From: Herbidospora sakaeratensis
GTDB taxonomy: Bacteria > Actinomycetota > Actinomycetes > Streptosporangiales > Streptosporangiaceae
Reading direction: 5' to 3'
DNA: 64,000 nt
NCBI RefSeq assembly: GCF_001570525.1
Contig: NZ_BBXC01000023.1
Span: 106,573 to 170,572 of the forward strand
A model generated the notes under the pieces. The model searched no databases and was not told the origin of the DNA. It worked only from the letters and a program-made list of their open reading frames with translations. Shown piece after piece: positions 45,168 through 53,806 of the stretch (positions are counted from its first letter, which is position 1; the number at the start of each line of letters is the position of its first letter). The translations under genes were made by a program, and so were the position numbers.

Positions 45168-46318
45168 AGGTCGCGGGTGCGTTCGGCGATGGCCGGCCAG
45201 GAGAACTCGGCCACCGCGCGGGCCCGGCCGGCGCGGCCCATGCGGGCGGCCAGGCCGGGATCGGCGAGCAGCCGGTTGACGTCGGCGGCGATGGCGTGGG
45301 CGAACAGGGCCGGGTCGCGCGGCTCGCCGTGCTCGCCCGCCTCGATGGGCACCAGCAGGCCGGTCTCGTCGTGGGCGACCACCTCGGGGATGCCCCCGGT
45401 CGCGGTCGCCACGACGGCGGTCTCGCAGGCCATGGCCTCCAGGTTGACGATGCCCATGGGCTCGTAGACCGACGGGCAGACGAAGACGGTCGCGTGCGTG
45501 AGGATCTCGATGATCTCCGGGCGCGGGCGCATCTCGGTGATCCAGACGACCCCCTCGCGGGTGGCCTGGAGCTCCTCGACCAGGGTGGTGACCTCGGCCG
45601 CGATCTCGGGCGTGTCGGGCGCGCCGGCGCAGAGCACGAGCTGGGCGGCCGGGTCGAAGTCGCGGGCGGCCCGCAGCAGGTGGGTCAGGCCCTTCTGGCG
45701 GGTGATGCGGCCGACGAAGACGACGTAGGGCTTGCCGGGGTCGATGCCGTGCCTGGTCAGGGCCTCGGTCGAGCGGGCGGGGGCGTACTCGTCGGTGTCG
45801 ATGCCGTTGTGGATGACGGTGACCTTGCCCGGGTCGATCTCCGGGTAGCAGGTCAGCACGTCGCGGCGCATGCCGCCGGAGACCGCGATGATCGCGTCGG
45901 CGGCGGCCAGGGCGGTGCGCTCGGCCCACGACGACAACACGTAGCCGCCGCCGAGTTGCTCGGCCTTCCACGGGCGGAGCGGTTCGAGGCTGTGGGTGGT
46001 GGCGACGTGCGGGATGCCGTAGAGCATCTTGGCGACGTGGCCCGCAAAGTTGGCGTACCAGGTGTGGGAGTGCACGAGGTCGGCCCCGGCGCAGCCGGCC
46101 GCCATCTCCAGGTCGGTCCCGAGCACCTGGAGCGCGGCGTTCGCCGAGGTCAGGCCGGGTGGAGTGGAGTAGGCGTCGGCGCCCTCGCGGGGCGCGCCGA
46201 AGCAGCGGACCCGCGCGTCGAGGAGCCGTCGCAGCTCCCGCGAGAGGTATTCGATGTGCACACCGGCCCCGCCGTAAACGTCGGGCGGGAACTCACGGCT
46301 CAAAAGATCGACACGCAT
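45137..46318 (-). CDS. glgM: GlgM-type alpha-maltose-1-phosphate synthase (GT4)
   Basis: 393-aa retaining glycosyltransferase annotated variously as GlgA. MRVDLLSREFPPDVYGGAGVHIEYLSREL holds the GGAG donor loop, HSHTWYANFAG and the C-terminal EPMGIVNLEAMA (E-x7-E) the GT4 signature. In mycobacteria the orthologous enzyme uses ADP-glucose and glucose-1-phosphate to form maltose-1-phosphate for the GlgE glucan pathway. It diverges from glgC, which makes ADP-glucose, the same layout as in mycobacteria, supporting the GlgM name. The 3' end overlaps the CPH ATPase gene by 31 nt. Confidence 0.93.
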   Translation of the reverse strand: MRVDLLSREFPPDVYGGAGVHIEYLSRELRRLLDARVRCFGAPREGADAYSTPPGLTSANAALQVLGTDLEMAAGCAGADLVHSHTWYANFAGHVAKMLYGIPHVATTHSLEPLRPWKAEQLGGGYVLSSWAERTALAAADAIIAVSGGMRRDVLTCYPEIDPGKVTVIHNGIDTDEYAPARSTEALTRHGIDPGKPYVVFVGRITRQKGLTHLLRAARDFDPAAQLVLCAGAPDTPEIAAEVTTLVEELQATREGVVWITEMRPRPEIIEILTHATVFVCPSVYEPMGIVNLEAMACETAVVATATGGIPEVVAHDETGLLVPIEAGEHGEPRDPALFAHAIAADVNRLLADPGLAARMGRAGRARAVAEFSWPAIAERTRDLYESLSRRSS

Positions 46319-46367
46319 ATGCGCAGCCTAGTGTTTGCGACCGTTTTGACGGGTTAAGGTCTGCGTC

Positions 46368-47594
46368 ATGAGGGTCATGGCAATTGTGCTCGCCGGTGGT
46401 GAGGGGAAGCGGCTCATGCCGCTGACCGCGGACCGGGCCAAACCGGCGGTGCCGTTCGGCGGCATCTACCGGCTGATCGACTTCGTCCTGTCGAACCTGG
46501 CCAACGGGCACTATCTGCAGATCGTGGTGTTGACCCAGTACAAGAACCACAGTCTCGACCGGCACATCTCGCGCACCTGGCGGTTGTCGGCGATGCTCGG
46601 CAACTACGTGACGCCGGTGCCGGCCCAGCAGCGGCTCGGGCCGCGCTGGTTCGCGGGGTCGGCCGACGCGCTCTTCCAGAACCTGAACCTGGTCTACGAC
46701 GAGCTGCCCGACCACGTGATCGTCTTCGGCGCCGACCACATCTACCGGATGGATCCGCGCCAGATGGTCGAGCAGCACATCGACTCGGGCGCCGACGTGA
46801 CCGTGGCGGCGATCCGCCAGCCGCTGGGGCTGTCCGACCAGTTCGGCGTGATCGAGACCGACCCGACGGGCCGCCGCATCACCGCGTTCCGCGAGAAGCC
46901 GAAGGACGCCGTCGGCCTGCCCGACTCCCCCGGCGAGATCTACGCCTCGATGGGCAACTACGTCTTCCGCACCCAGGCCATGATCGAGGCCCTGCGCGAG
47001 GACGCCATCGACCCCGGCAGCAAGCACGACCTGGGCGGCAACATCATCCCGATGATGGTCAAGGCCGGCAGCGCCGAGGTGTACGACTTCAAGGACAACA
47101 AGGTCCCCGGCTCCACCGAACGCGACCGGGGCTACTGGCGCGACGTGGGCACGCTCGACGCCTACTACGACGCCCACATGGACCTGATCTCGGCCCACCC
47201 GGTCTTCAACCTGTACAACGACCGGTGGCCGATCTACACGGGCCACGACCCGCTGCCCCCCGCCAAGTTCGTGCACAACGACGGCGACCGGGTCGGCCGC
47301 GCGATCGACTCGCTGGTCTCGGCCGGCGTGATCGTCTCGGGCGGCCTGGCGCTGCGCTCGGTGCTCTCGCCCGGCGTGATCCTGCACAGCCACGCCCAGG
47401 TCGAGGACTCGGTGCTGATGGGCAACGTCAAGGTCGGCCGGGGCGCGATCGTGCGCCGGGCCATCATCGACAAGAACGTCGTCATCCCCGACGGCGCCCG
47501 CATCGGCTTCGACCTCGAAGAGGACCGCGAGCGCTTCGCGGTCACCAACGACGGCGTCGTGGTGATCGGCAAGAACGAGATCATCGACCGTTGA
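46368..47594 (+). CDS. glgC: Glucose-1-phosphate adenylyltransferase
   Basis: 408-aa enzyme making ADP-glucose from ATP and glucose-1-phosphate. The N-terminal [23 protein letters not shown] nucleotide-binding block, the [10 protein letters not shown] motif and [11 protein letters not shown] together with the C-terminal left-handed beta-helix ([28 protein letters not shown]) fit GlgC. Regulation by fructose-bisphosphate-type effectors is common in family members. The start at 46368 faces glgM 49 bp away, so both may share a regulatory region. The 3' end overlaps the convergent GH15-like gene by 14 nt. Confidence 0.96.
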   Translation: MRVMAIVLAGGEGKRLMPLTADRAKPAVPFGGIYRLIDFVLSNLANGHYLQIVVLTQYKNHSLDRHISRTWRLSAMLGNYVTPVPAQQRLGPRWFAGSADALFQNLNLVYDELPDHVIVFGADHIYRMDPRQMVEQHIDSGADVTVAAIRQPLGLSDQFGVIETDPTGRRITAFREKPKDAVGLPDSPGEIYASMGNYVFRTQAMIEALREDAIDPGSKHDLGGNIIPMMVKAGSAEVYDFKDNKVPGSTERDRGYWRDVGTLDAYYDAHMDLISAHPVFNLYNDRWPIYTGHDPLPPAKFVHNDGDRVGRAIDSLVSAGVIVSGGLALRSVLSPGVILHSHAQVEDSVLMGNVKVGRGAIVRRAIIDKNVVIPDGARIGFDLEEDRERFAVTNDGVVVIGKNEIIDR

Positions 47595-49110
47595 CGCGTC
47601 CCAGGTTGACGCCGCTGGCGATGATCCCGATGTGGCTGAACGCCTGCGGAAAGTTGCCCATGAACGCTCCCGTGGAGGGGTCGATCTGCTCGGGCATCAG
47701 CCCGACCGGGCTGGCGCGGGCGCACAGGGACGCGTACAGATTCCCGGCCCGTTCTCGATGGCCCTGCATGATGAGGTTGTCGACCAGCCAGAAGCTGCAC
47801 AGCAGGAAGGCGCCCTCGTCTCCGGGCAGGCCGTCGGGGGATTGATCGTGCAGGTACCGGTAGAGCAGGCCGTCACCGGCCGACAGGCGTTCGGCGATGG
47901 CCGCGGTGGTGGCGGCCATGCGTGGATGGTCGGCGGGTACGACCTTGCGCAGCGGTAGCGCGAGCAGGCTGGCGTCCAGACCGCCGCCGCCGTCCAGATG
48001 CTCGCTCAGGCACTGCGCCCGCTCGTCCCAGGACTGCCCCAAGATGAGCCGGCGCAGCTCATCGGCGGTGGCCCGCCAGGTCTCGATTGGGCCGGACCGG
48101 CCGAACCGCTCGCCGATGGCCGCGGCCCGGTCCAGGGCCACCTGGCACATCCCCGCCGAGTAGGTGAAGACCCGGCCTTCGCCGCGTATCTCCCAGATGC
48201 CCTGATCCGGCTGCCGCCAGGTGCGCGCGGCGGCCTCGGCCAGCTCCGCCAGACCGGACCACATCGCCGGCTGGAGTTCGCGGCCGGGGAGCAGCCACTG
48301 ATCGGCGCAGTCCAGCACCTCGCCGTAGACGTCGTGCTGGCGCTGGTCGGCTGCGCCGTTGCCCCAATCGTCGCACAGCTTGAGCGTGATCACCGAGCGC
48401 CGGACCAGCGCTTCCTGCGGGCCGCGGTAGCCGCACTCGCGCATCCACCGCCGCCAGGCCTCGATGGTCTGCCGCACCATCGCCTCGGGGTCGAACCGGT
48501 GATGGCGGTGGATGCGGCCCCAGGACAGCACCAGATCGAGGCGGTCGCCCTCCCGAAGGTCGTACACGGTGCGCAGGCCGGTAAGCGGGCGGCTGCCGCG
48601 CAGATGCAGCCGCAGGTCGGGCCGCCGTGAAACGCGCACCTCCAGACCGCTGCAAAGGGCCCGAGCCTGCCCGCCGCCGCGCGGCTCCAGCTCCGCCCGC
48701 AGGCGCACGGTTCCGGCCCGCACGACCGCGGATCGGACCAGCTCTCCCCGGCCGCCGCCCGCGTCGTCGCTGAGGTCGGCGCCGGCCCGCAGGGCCAGCG
48801 CGTCGGTGATCCGGACCAGGCCGGTCGGGCCGCGGAGCTCGGTCACCAGCACCGCGGTGTCCGGCTCGTAGAACTGCCGGGCCTCGCGCAGGTCGTCCAC
48901 GGTGAGCGTGAAGTGGCCGCCGCGCTCGTGATCCAGTAGGCCGCACAGCAGGGGGTCGCCGTCGAAGTGAGGCAGGCACAACCATGGGATCGAACCGTCC
49001 ACGCCGACGAGCGCCGCGGTCGTGCCGTCACCGATGAGGCCCAGGTCCTCCAGGGGCGGATAGCCCTCCCGGCGGCGCACCGGGCGGAAGGGCGGATCGG
49101 GATCGAGCAT
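47581..49110 (-). CDS. GH15-like protein with internal deletion
   Basis: 509 aa, shorter than the roughly 600-aa bacterial GH15 glucoamylase/trehalase-like proteins. N-terminal beta-sandwich begins [28 protein letters not shown]. Both catalytic Glu motifs are kept: GIWEIRG near 303 and [23 protein letters not shown] near 472. But VITLKL (about 240) runs directly into [15 protein letters not shown], so the conserved block with the NWDYRY-C-WLRD motif and first barrel helices (roughly 80-100 residues) is missing. The frame is intact across the junction. Enzyme activity is therefore doubtful. Next to glgC, a glucan role is suggested. The stop overlaps glgC by 14 nt. Confidence 0.85.
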   Translation of the reverse strand: MLDPDPPFRPVRRREGYPPLEDLGLIGDGTTAALVGVDGSIPWLCLPHFDGDPLLCGLLDHERGGHFTLTVDDLREARQFYEPDTAVLVTELRGPTGLVRITDALALRAGADLSDDAGGGRGELVRSAVVRAGTVRLRAELEPRGGGQARALCSGLEVRVSRRPDLRLHLRGSRPLTGLRTVYDLREGDRLDLVLSWGRIHRHHRFDPEAMVRQTIEAWRRWMRECGYRGPQEALVRRSVITLKLCDDWGNGAADQRQHDVYGEVLDCADQWLLPGRELQPAMWSGLAELAEAAARTWRQPDQGIWEIRGEGRVFTYSAGMCQVALDRAAAIGERFGRSGPIETWRATADELRRLILGQSWDERAQCLSEHLDGGGGLDASLLALPLRKVVPADHPRMAATTAAIAERLSAGDGLLYRYLHDQSPDGLPGDEGAFLLCSFWLVDNLIMQGHRERAGNLYASLCARASPVGLMPEQIDPSTGAFMGNFPQAFSHIGIIASGVNLGRVNGR

Positions 49111-49131
49111 GCCTGGCCCTTCTCCTCCGTC

Positions 49132-49719
49132 CTAGCGCCCGTTGATGCGCCACGTGGGTTCGACGACCGTCCAGGCGTCGGCCCAGTCGCGGCGGACCTG
49201 GCGCCACACCAGCAGCCGGGTCACGCCCAGCAGGGCGCAGCTCGCGACGATCATGGCCAGCGGCACGCCGGTGCCCACGGTCAGCGCGGCCACGACGGTG
49301 GTCTCCCGGTCACGCGGGCGCGGCACGGGCTGGCCCTGCGTGTCGGTGTAGACGGTGATCTTCTGGCCCTTCACTGACAACACCGGGGCCTGGACCAGAC
49401 CCTGGTGATCCTTGCCGTCGGGGCCCGTCCAGGCGGCCATGACGGTCGCGGTCGCCGGGCCGTTCACGGTCGCGTGCACACGCGCGTCGTCGAGCAGGGT
49501 CGCCTCGGTGGCGTGCCGGGCACGCGCCTGCTCGTGCTCCGCGCGGACGCCCTCGCCATAGGCCTTGATCCCCAGCATCAGCCCGCACACCACGGCGGCG
49601 AGCGTGACGAGGACGGCCAGCCGCCGGACCGCCGCCTCGACGCGGTCGCACGGGCGGCGCAACGGGTTCCGGTCGAATCCCAGCCAGCGCCGGAACCGGA
49701 CCACAGGATTTGCAGCCAT
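49132..49719 (-). CDS. Rv1733c-like two-helix membrane protein
   Basis: 195-aa protein with two transmembrane segments (about 33-53 and 148-168) and an extracytoplasmic domain between them. The N-terminal NPLRRPCDRVEAAVRR block is characteristic of the Rv1733c family of actinobacterial membrane proteins, of unknown function but known as a dormancy-associated antigen in mycobacteria. ATG 49719 is chosen because AGAGG lies 7 nt upstream. It is close behind the GH15-like gene (21 bp downstream in transcription order) on the same strand, so the two may be co-transcribed. Divergent from the lipoprotein gene at 49820. Confidence 0.85.
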   Translation of the reverse strand: MAANPVVRFRRWLGFDRNPLRRPCDRVEAAVRRLAVLVTLAAVVCGLMLGIKAYGEGVRAEHEQARARHATEATLLDDARVHATVNGPATATVMAAWTGPDGKDHQGLVQAPVLSVKGQKITVYTDTQGQPVPRPRDRETTVVAALTVGTGVPLAMIVASCALLGVTRLLVWRQVRRDWADAWTVVEPTWRINGR

Positions 49720-49819
49720 CTCCCCACCTCTAGGGAGACCTACCACTTCACATCCGGTTTATGCCTATATCCGGACATGTGACCTGGGGTTTCCGCCGTT
49801 TGGCGTTACGCTCGTGGGC

Positions 49820-50446
49820 GTGCGTCCAGCCCTCATCGCGCTCACCGCCCTGCTCTTACTCTCGGCCTGCACCAAGCCGCAGCCCAAGCCGATCCCCGGC
49901 ACCGAGGTGCCCGACGGCTTCCACCGCATCGGCAGCGTGGCCACCGGCGTCTCGATCGGCGTGCCGACCGCCTGGAAGGTCGTCGACCTGTCGAAATCGG
50001 GCTTCGAGGAGCAGCTCGCGGCCACCGGCCTCACCGGCCCGGCGCTCGACCAGGCCCGAGAGGGCCTGAAGGCCCTGCAGGCCGCCAAGGCGGTCTACGC
50101 CCTCGACCCCGCCAGCCGTCAGGAGTCGAAGCAGGGCTTCGTCACCAACCTCAACGGCTTCTGCCAGCCCAGCGTGGGCGGTTCCAACGAGGCCCTCCAG
50201 CAGCAGGCCGAGCAGCAGCTCGCCAGCGTCGGCGCGACCGTCTCCGGCGCGGGCGTGGTGAAGATCGGCAATGGTCAGGGCGTCCGCATCCGCTACACGC
50301 TGAAGATGCCGGCCGGGCCGGTCCAGGGCACCCAGTACTACGCCCACTCGGGCAAGGGCACGACCTGCGTGGTGACCCTGACGACCGACCTGCCGGGCAA
50401 GGAGACCCTGTTCGAGCAGATCGGCTCGACGATCAGGCCTCTGTGA
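49820..50446 (+). CDS. Lipoprotein of unknown function
   Basis: 208 aa. MRPALIALTALLLLSACTKPQ is a lipoprotein signal with the lipobox LSAC (Cys17). The mature region is Ala/Gln/Gly-rich with predicted helix then beta strands (VGVPTAWKVV-like opening: IGVPTAWKVVDLSKSGFEEQL; closing TTCVVTLTTDLPGKETLFEQIGSTIRPL), a layout seen in actinobacterial LpqN-like or DUF-type lipoproteins; I cannot name it. Two Cys (GFCQPS, TTCVV) may pair. GTG 49820 lies 7 nt after a TACGCT, so a leaderless transcript is possible. The 3' end overlaps the MscS gene by 14 nt. Confidence 0.8.
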   Translation: MRPALIALTALLLLSACTKPQPKPIPGTEVPDGFHRIGSVATGVSIGVPTAWKVVDLSKSGFEEQLAATGLTGPALDQAREGLKALQAAKAVYALDPASRQESKQGFVTNLNGFCQPSVGGSNEALQQQAEQQLASVGATVSGAGVVKIGNGQGVRIRYTLKMPAGPVQGTQYYAHSGKGTTCVVTLTTDLPGKETLFEQIGSTIRPL

Positions 50447-51479
50447 CCCGGAGCCGGGGCAGGCTCTCGGGGTGGTTCTCCCTGATCCAGGTCACCAGGT
50501 GTTCCCGCACGTCGCACCGCAGGTCCCAGGCGCTGGCCGAGTCGGCGGCCGACATGAGGGCGCGCACCTCGACCAGCCCGCCCGGGGTGACGTCGGTGAC
50601 CTGGAGGGTCCAGTCCTTCTGGTCCCAGAGCGGGTGGTCCTTGATCGCCCGGTGCAGCTCGGCGCGCAGGTCCGGGATCGGCACCGTCCAGTCGACGCGC
50701 AGGAAGACCGTGCCGAGGATCCGGCTCTCGTGCCGGGTCCAGTTCTCGAACGGGTTGTTGGCGAAGTGGGAGACGGGCAGGATCAGCCGCCGCTCGTCCC
50801 AGAGCCGCAACGACACGTAGGTGAGGGTGAGCTCCTCGACCCGCCCCCACTCGCCCTGGACGACCACGACGTCGTCGAGCCTTATGGCGTCGGAGAAGGC
50901 CAGCTGGAGGCCGGCCAGCAGGTTGCCCAGGGTCGACTGGGCCGCGATGCCGACCAGCACGCCGGCGATGCCCGCCGACGCGAGCAGGCCCGCTCCCAGC
51001 GCCCTGACCTGGGGAAAGGTGAACAGCATGGCCCCGAGGGCGAGCACGATCACGACGGCGGCGCAGACCCGGCGCACCAGCTCGATCTGGGTCCTGATGC
51101 GCCGGGCCCGCCGGTTGGCGTCGCCCTCGACGCGCACCAGCCGTTCCAGTACGACGTCCGTCACCGCGTAGGCGGTCTGGATGACGAGCCAGGTGGCGCA
51201 GAAGATCAGCGCGATGGTGGTCAGGTGGCCGACCCAGCCTTCGGCGTCGGGCGGGATCAGCCCGCGGTCGTAGACGGCGGTGCCGGTGGCGAGCGCGGCG
51301 GTGACGAACCCGGGCCAAGTGCAGCGCCGGACCAGCGGCCCGGCCAGGGCCCAGCGGTCACCGACGAGCCGTGAGCGCAGGATGCGTCGCACCAGCTCGA
51401 CCGCGATGAGGGCGGCGAGCACGGCGATGGCGAGGGAGATCCAGTTCCATGCGTCCGTCACGGTGTGAGCGCACCACAT
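50433..51479 (-). CDS. Mechanosensitive channel of MscS family
   Basis: 348-aa small-conductance channel. Four N-terminal hydrophobic segments (about 13-32, 50-68, 82-103, 132-155) precede the pore helix region GAGLLASAGIAGVLVGIAAQSTLGNLLAGLQLAFSDAIRLDDVVVVQG, the most conserved MscS block. The cytoplasmic alpha/beta cage follows to residue 348. It releases solutes upon hypo-osmotic stress. ATG 51479 is used though no Shine-Dalgarno is evident; GTG 51461 is an alternative. It is convergent with the lipoprotein gene (14-nt overlap) and follows the TctC-like gene by 18 bp. Confidence 0.94.
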   Translation of the reverse strand: MWCAHTVTDAWNWISLAIAVLAALIAVELVRRILRSRLVGDRWALAGPLVRRCTWPGFVTAALATGTAVYDRGLIPPDAEGWVGHLTTIALIFCATWLVIQTAYAVTDVVLERLVRVEGDANRRARRIRTQIELVRRVCAAVVIVLALGAMLFTFPQVRALGAGLLASAGIAGVLVGIAAQSTLGNLLAGLQLAFSDAIRLDDVVVVQGEWGRVEELTLTYVSLRLWDERRLILPVSHFANNPFENWTRHESRILGTVFLRVDWTVPIPDLRAELHRAIKDHPLWDQKDWTLQVTDVTPGGLVEVRALMSAADSASAWDLRCDVREHLVTWIRENHPESLPRLRVTEA

Positions 51480-51497
51480 TTATGGCTTTTTGTCAGA

Positions 51498-52424
51498 TTA
51501 TTGCTTGAGGCCCAGATCGGTGAGGACGTCGCGGGCACGGGCCGACTCGACCCGCAGCCAGTCGTCGAAGTCGGGGCCGTCGAGGTAGAGCGGGGTCCAG
51601 AGATGGCGGCGGCAGGAGGCCGCCCACTCGTCGGAGACGCCGATGCTCCGGCAGACGTCGAGCAGGTGGGCGCGGTCGTCGTCGCGCAGCGCGTCGGAGG
51701 CCAGCAGGGCGCGCCAGTCGGCGTGGACGAGGCGGACCCCCGATTCCATCAGGGTCGGCGCGTCGACCTCCGGCAGGCGTTCGGGCGAAGAGACGGCCAG
51801 GGCCCGCACGCGGCCCGCGCGGATCTGCGGCGCCAGCCGGGCGACCCCGCCGACGCCGGCGGCGACGCGGCCGTCGAGCAGCGCGCCCAGCAGGCCGTCC
51901 TGGCCGGGGAAGGCGGCGTAGTCGACCAGCCGCGCGTCGGCGCCGAGGCCCTTGGCGACGAGGCCGCACAGGACGTGGTCGGCGCCGCCGTGGCCCCGGC
52001 CGCCCATCAGCACCGAGCCGGGACTCCTGCGCAGGGCGGCGGCCAGGTCGTCGAAGTCGCGGAACCTGGAGCCCATCGGGGCCACGACGACCGACCACTC
52101 CCCCGCCATCCGGGCGAGCGGGACGGTGCCCGCCAGGTTGACCAGCGCCGGGCCCGCGACCAGCATCCGGCCGCGGCCGGTCCCGTGGGTGAAGTCTCTG
52201 ATCGACGCCTTGTCGCCGTCGCAGGCGGTGACCTCGGCGGCGCGGGCGAGGCCGCGCCGCGTGACGACCCTCCGCAGCTCCTGGGCGAACTCGTCGTCGA
52301 GGCCGCCCACGACGGCCGGCACGACCAGGGAGAGCGGCACGCCCAGTGGACGCGGGCCGGCCCCGCAGCCGGCGGCCAATGCGGCGAGACCGGCTCCCCA
52401 CAGGAGGAACTCCCGACGCCGCAC
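51498..52424 (-). CDS. TctC/Bug-family extracytoplasmic solute-binding lipoprotein
   Basis: 308-aa binding protein of the tripartite tricarboxylate transporter family. The N-terminus MRRREFLLWGAGLAALAAGC combines a twin-arginine-like pair with a lipobox (Cys20), so it is exported and lipid-anchored. The Bug fold is recognised by SLVVPAVVGGLDDEFAQELR, GPALVNLAGTVPLARM and VLMGGRGHGGADHVLCGLVAKGLGA. Bug proteins bind carboxylates; the ligand is unknown. TctA/TctB membrane partners are absent nearby. GTG 52424 is chosen because GGAGG is 5 nt upstream. It is divergent from the GntR-ABC operon. Confidence 0.82.
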   Translation of the reverse strand: MRRREFLLWGAGLAALAAGCGAGPRPLGVPLSLVVPAVVGGLDDEFAQELRRVVTRRGLARAAEVTACDGDKASIRDFTHGTGRGRMLVAGPALVNLAGTVPLARMAGEWSVVVAPMGSRFRDFDDLAAALRRSPGSVLMGGRGHGGADHVLCGLVAKGLGADARLVDYAAFPGQDGLLGALLDGRVAAGVGGVARLAPQIRAGRVRALAVSSPERLPEVDAPTLMESGVRLVHADWRALLASDALRDDDRAHLLDVCRSIGVSDEWAASCRRHLWTPLYLDGPDFDDWLRVESARARDVLTDLGLKQ

Positions 52425-52501
52425 TCCACCCTCCCCTCGGTCGTACACGTTGAGCATATGACCGATTACCTGCCGTTACGTCAGCGGGGTCGGCATTGAC
52501 G

Positions 52502-52513
52502 GGAGAGCTCTCC
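52502..52513. promoter_or_regulatory. 12-bp palindrome GGAGAGCTCTCC
   Basis: A perfect palindrome in the 117-bp divergent region between the TctC-like and gntR genes. It resembles but differs from the LacI-type site at 14.9 kb (AGCT centre instead of GCGC). May be a regulator site for either direction. Confidence 0.35.
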
Positions 52514-52521
52514 ATCAATTA

Positions 52522-52535
52522 ACTAATGCATTAGT
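52522..52535. promoter_or_regulatory. Candidate GntR operator
   Basis: ACTAATGCATTAGT is a perfect 14-bp palindrome ending 7 nt before the GntR start. Its AT-rich character in a GC-rich genome and its place overlapping the start region of a GntR-ABC operon fit autorepression. Confidence 0.55.
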
Positions 52536-52541
52536 GGATTG

Positions 52542-52940
52542 ATGGGAGTGACGTTGATCGAGTTCTCTCTCGACAAGAGGTCGGGCGTGGCGACGTACAT
52601 GCAGATCGTGCAGCAGGTCGAGCAGGCCATGCGGCTCGGCCGCCTGACGCCAGGCGACCGGTTGCCGACGGCGGCGGAGGTGGTGGGCCGGCTGGCCATC
52701 AACCCGAACACGGTGTTGCGGGCCTACCGCGAGCTGGAGTCCCGGGGGCTGGTGGAACCCCGGCCGGGCCTGGGCACCTTCGTGCGGCGGTCGCTGGCCC
52801 GGCCGCGCGACCCCGCGCTGGAACGGCGGCTGGCGGCGTGGGTGCGGGACGCCCGGGAGGCGGGTCTCGGGCCCGACGACATCCGGGCCCTGGTCGAGTC
52901 GGCCCTGTCCGGCGGCCTGATCGGGGAGGCGACGGCGTGA
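52542..52940 (+). CDS. GntR/YtrA-family regulator of the ABC operon
   Basis: 132-aa short GntR regulator (YtrA subgroup: winged HTH plus a short helical tail, no ligand-binding domain). The HTH is VATYMQIVQQVEQAMRLGRLTPGDRLPTAAEVVGRLAINPNTVLRAYRELESRGLVEPRPGLGTFV. Such proteins repress the ABC transporter operon that contains them, often induced by cell-wall antibiotics in homologues. Start is uncertain: ATG 52542, GTG 52548 or TTG 52554 (which has GGGAG 5 nt upstream). Its stop overlaps the start of the ATPase (GTGA). Confidence 0.92.
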   Translation: MGVTLIEFSLDKRSGVATYMQIVQQVEQAMRLGRLTPGDRLPTAAEVVGRLAINPNTVLRAYRELESRGLVEPRPGLGTFVRRSLARPRDPALERRLAAWVRDAREAGLGPDDIRALVESALSGGLIGEATA

Positions 52941-53806
52941 ACGCGCTGGAACTGGCCGGAGCCGGGCTGCGGTACGGCCGGACGTGGGCGCTGCGCGGCT
53001 GTTTCGCGAGCGTGCCGCAGGGGCGGGTGGCGGCGCTGGTGGGGCCCAACGGGGCCGGCAAGTCGTCGCTGATGCGGCTGGCCGTCGGGCTGCGGAGGGC
53101 GGACGAGGGCGAGGTCAGGGTGTTCGGGGAGCCGCCGCGCGGCGCGAACCTGCCCCGGGTGGCGTTCGTCGCGCAGGACAAGCCGCTCTACCCCGAGCTC
53201 ACCGTCGCCGAGACGATCAGGGCCGGGGCCGGGCTGAACCCCCGCTTCGACACCCCGGGCGCGCGCAAGCGGCTCGACGACCTGGGCATCCCGCAGCGCA
53301 AGCGGATCCGCCAGTTGTCGGGGGGTCAGCGGGCCCAGGTCGCCATCACGCTGGCCGTCGCCAAGCGGGCCGACCTCGTCGTGCTCGACGAGCCCCTCGC
53401 CAACCTCGACCCGCTGGCCCGCCACGAGGTCATGGAGGGGCTCATGGCCGCCGTCGCCGAGCGGGGGCTGACCGTGCTGCTCTCCTCGCACGTCGTCGCC
53501 GAACTCGCCGAGGTCTGCGACCACCTGATCCTGGTCTCGCAGGGCCGGGTGCAGGTCGCGGGCGACATCGAGGAGCTGGTCGCGGCGCACCGGCTGCTGG
53601 TGGGCCCGGCCGGCGGCCCGCCCGCCGGTTCCTACGACGTCGTCGGCCGGAGCGACACCGAACGGCAGACCACCCTGCTGGTCAGGCTGAGGGGACCCGT
53701 GCACGATCCCCGCTGGACCGCCCGCGAGCTCTCCCTGGAGGACCTGGTGCTCGGCTATCTGCGCGCGCCCGACGCCGTGCTGGCCCCGAGGCCGGTGGCG
53801 TTGTGA
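52937..53806 (+). CDS. ABC transporter ATP-binding protein
   Basis: 289-aa ATPase. Walker A GPNGAGKS is at residues 36-43, the Q-loop at about 79-81 (VAQDKPLY), signature LSGGQ 127-131, Walker B LVVLDEPLANLDP about 146-158 and the H-loop SSHVVAEL. C-terminal residues about 210-289 form an extra regulatory or dimerising extension as in YtrB-like subunits. It energises the adjacent permease; substrate unknown. GTG 52937 overlaps the GntR stop, and its own stop overlaps the permease start (GTG 53803), so all three genes are translationally coupled. Confidence 0.94.
   Translation: MNALELAGAGLRYGRTWALRGCFASVPQGRVAALVGPNGAGKSSLMRLAVGLRRADEGEVRVFGEPPRGANLPRVAFVAQDKPLYPELTVAETIRAGAGLNPRFDTPGARKRLDDLGIPQRKRIRQLSGGQRAQVAITLAVAKRADLVVLDEPLANLDPLARHEVMEGLMAAVAERGLTVLLSSHVVAELAEVCDHLILVSQGRVQVAGDIEELVAAHRLLVGPAGGPPAGSYDVVGRSDTERQTTLLVRLRGPVHDPRWTARELSLEDLVLGYLRAPDAVLAPRPVAL

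Noticed and set aside
43227..45971. 914-codon minus-strand frame opposite the CPH ATPase and glgM
   Set aside because: Shadow frame; it spans two genuine genes and encodes no recognisable domain.
52502..52513. GGAGAGCTCTCC as a second LacI/CebR site
   Set aside because: The centre is AGCT rather than GCGC, and no sugar-related gene is adjacent.
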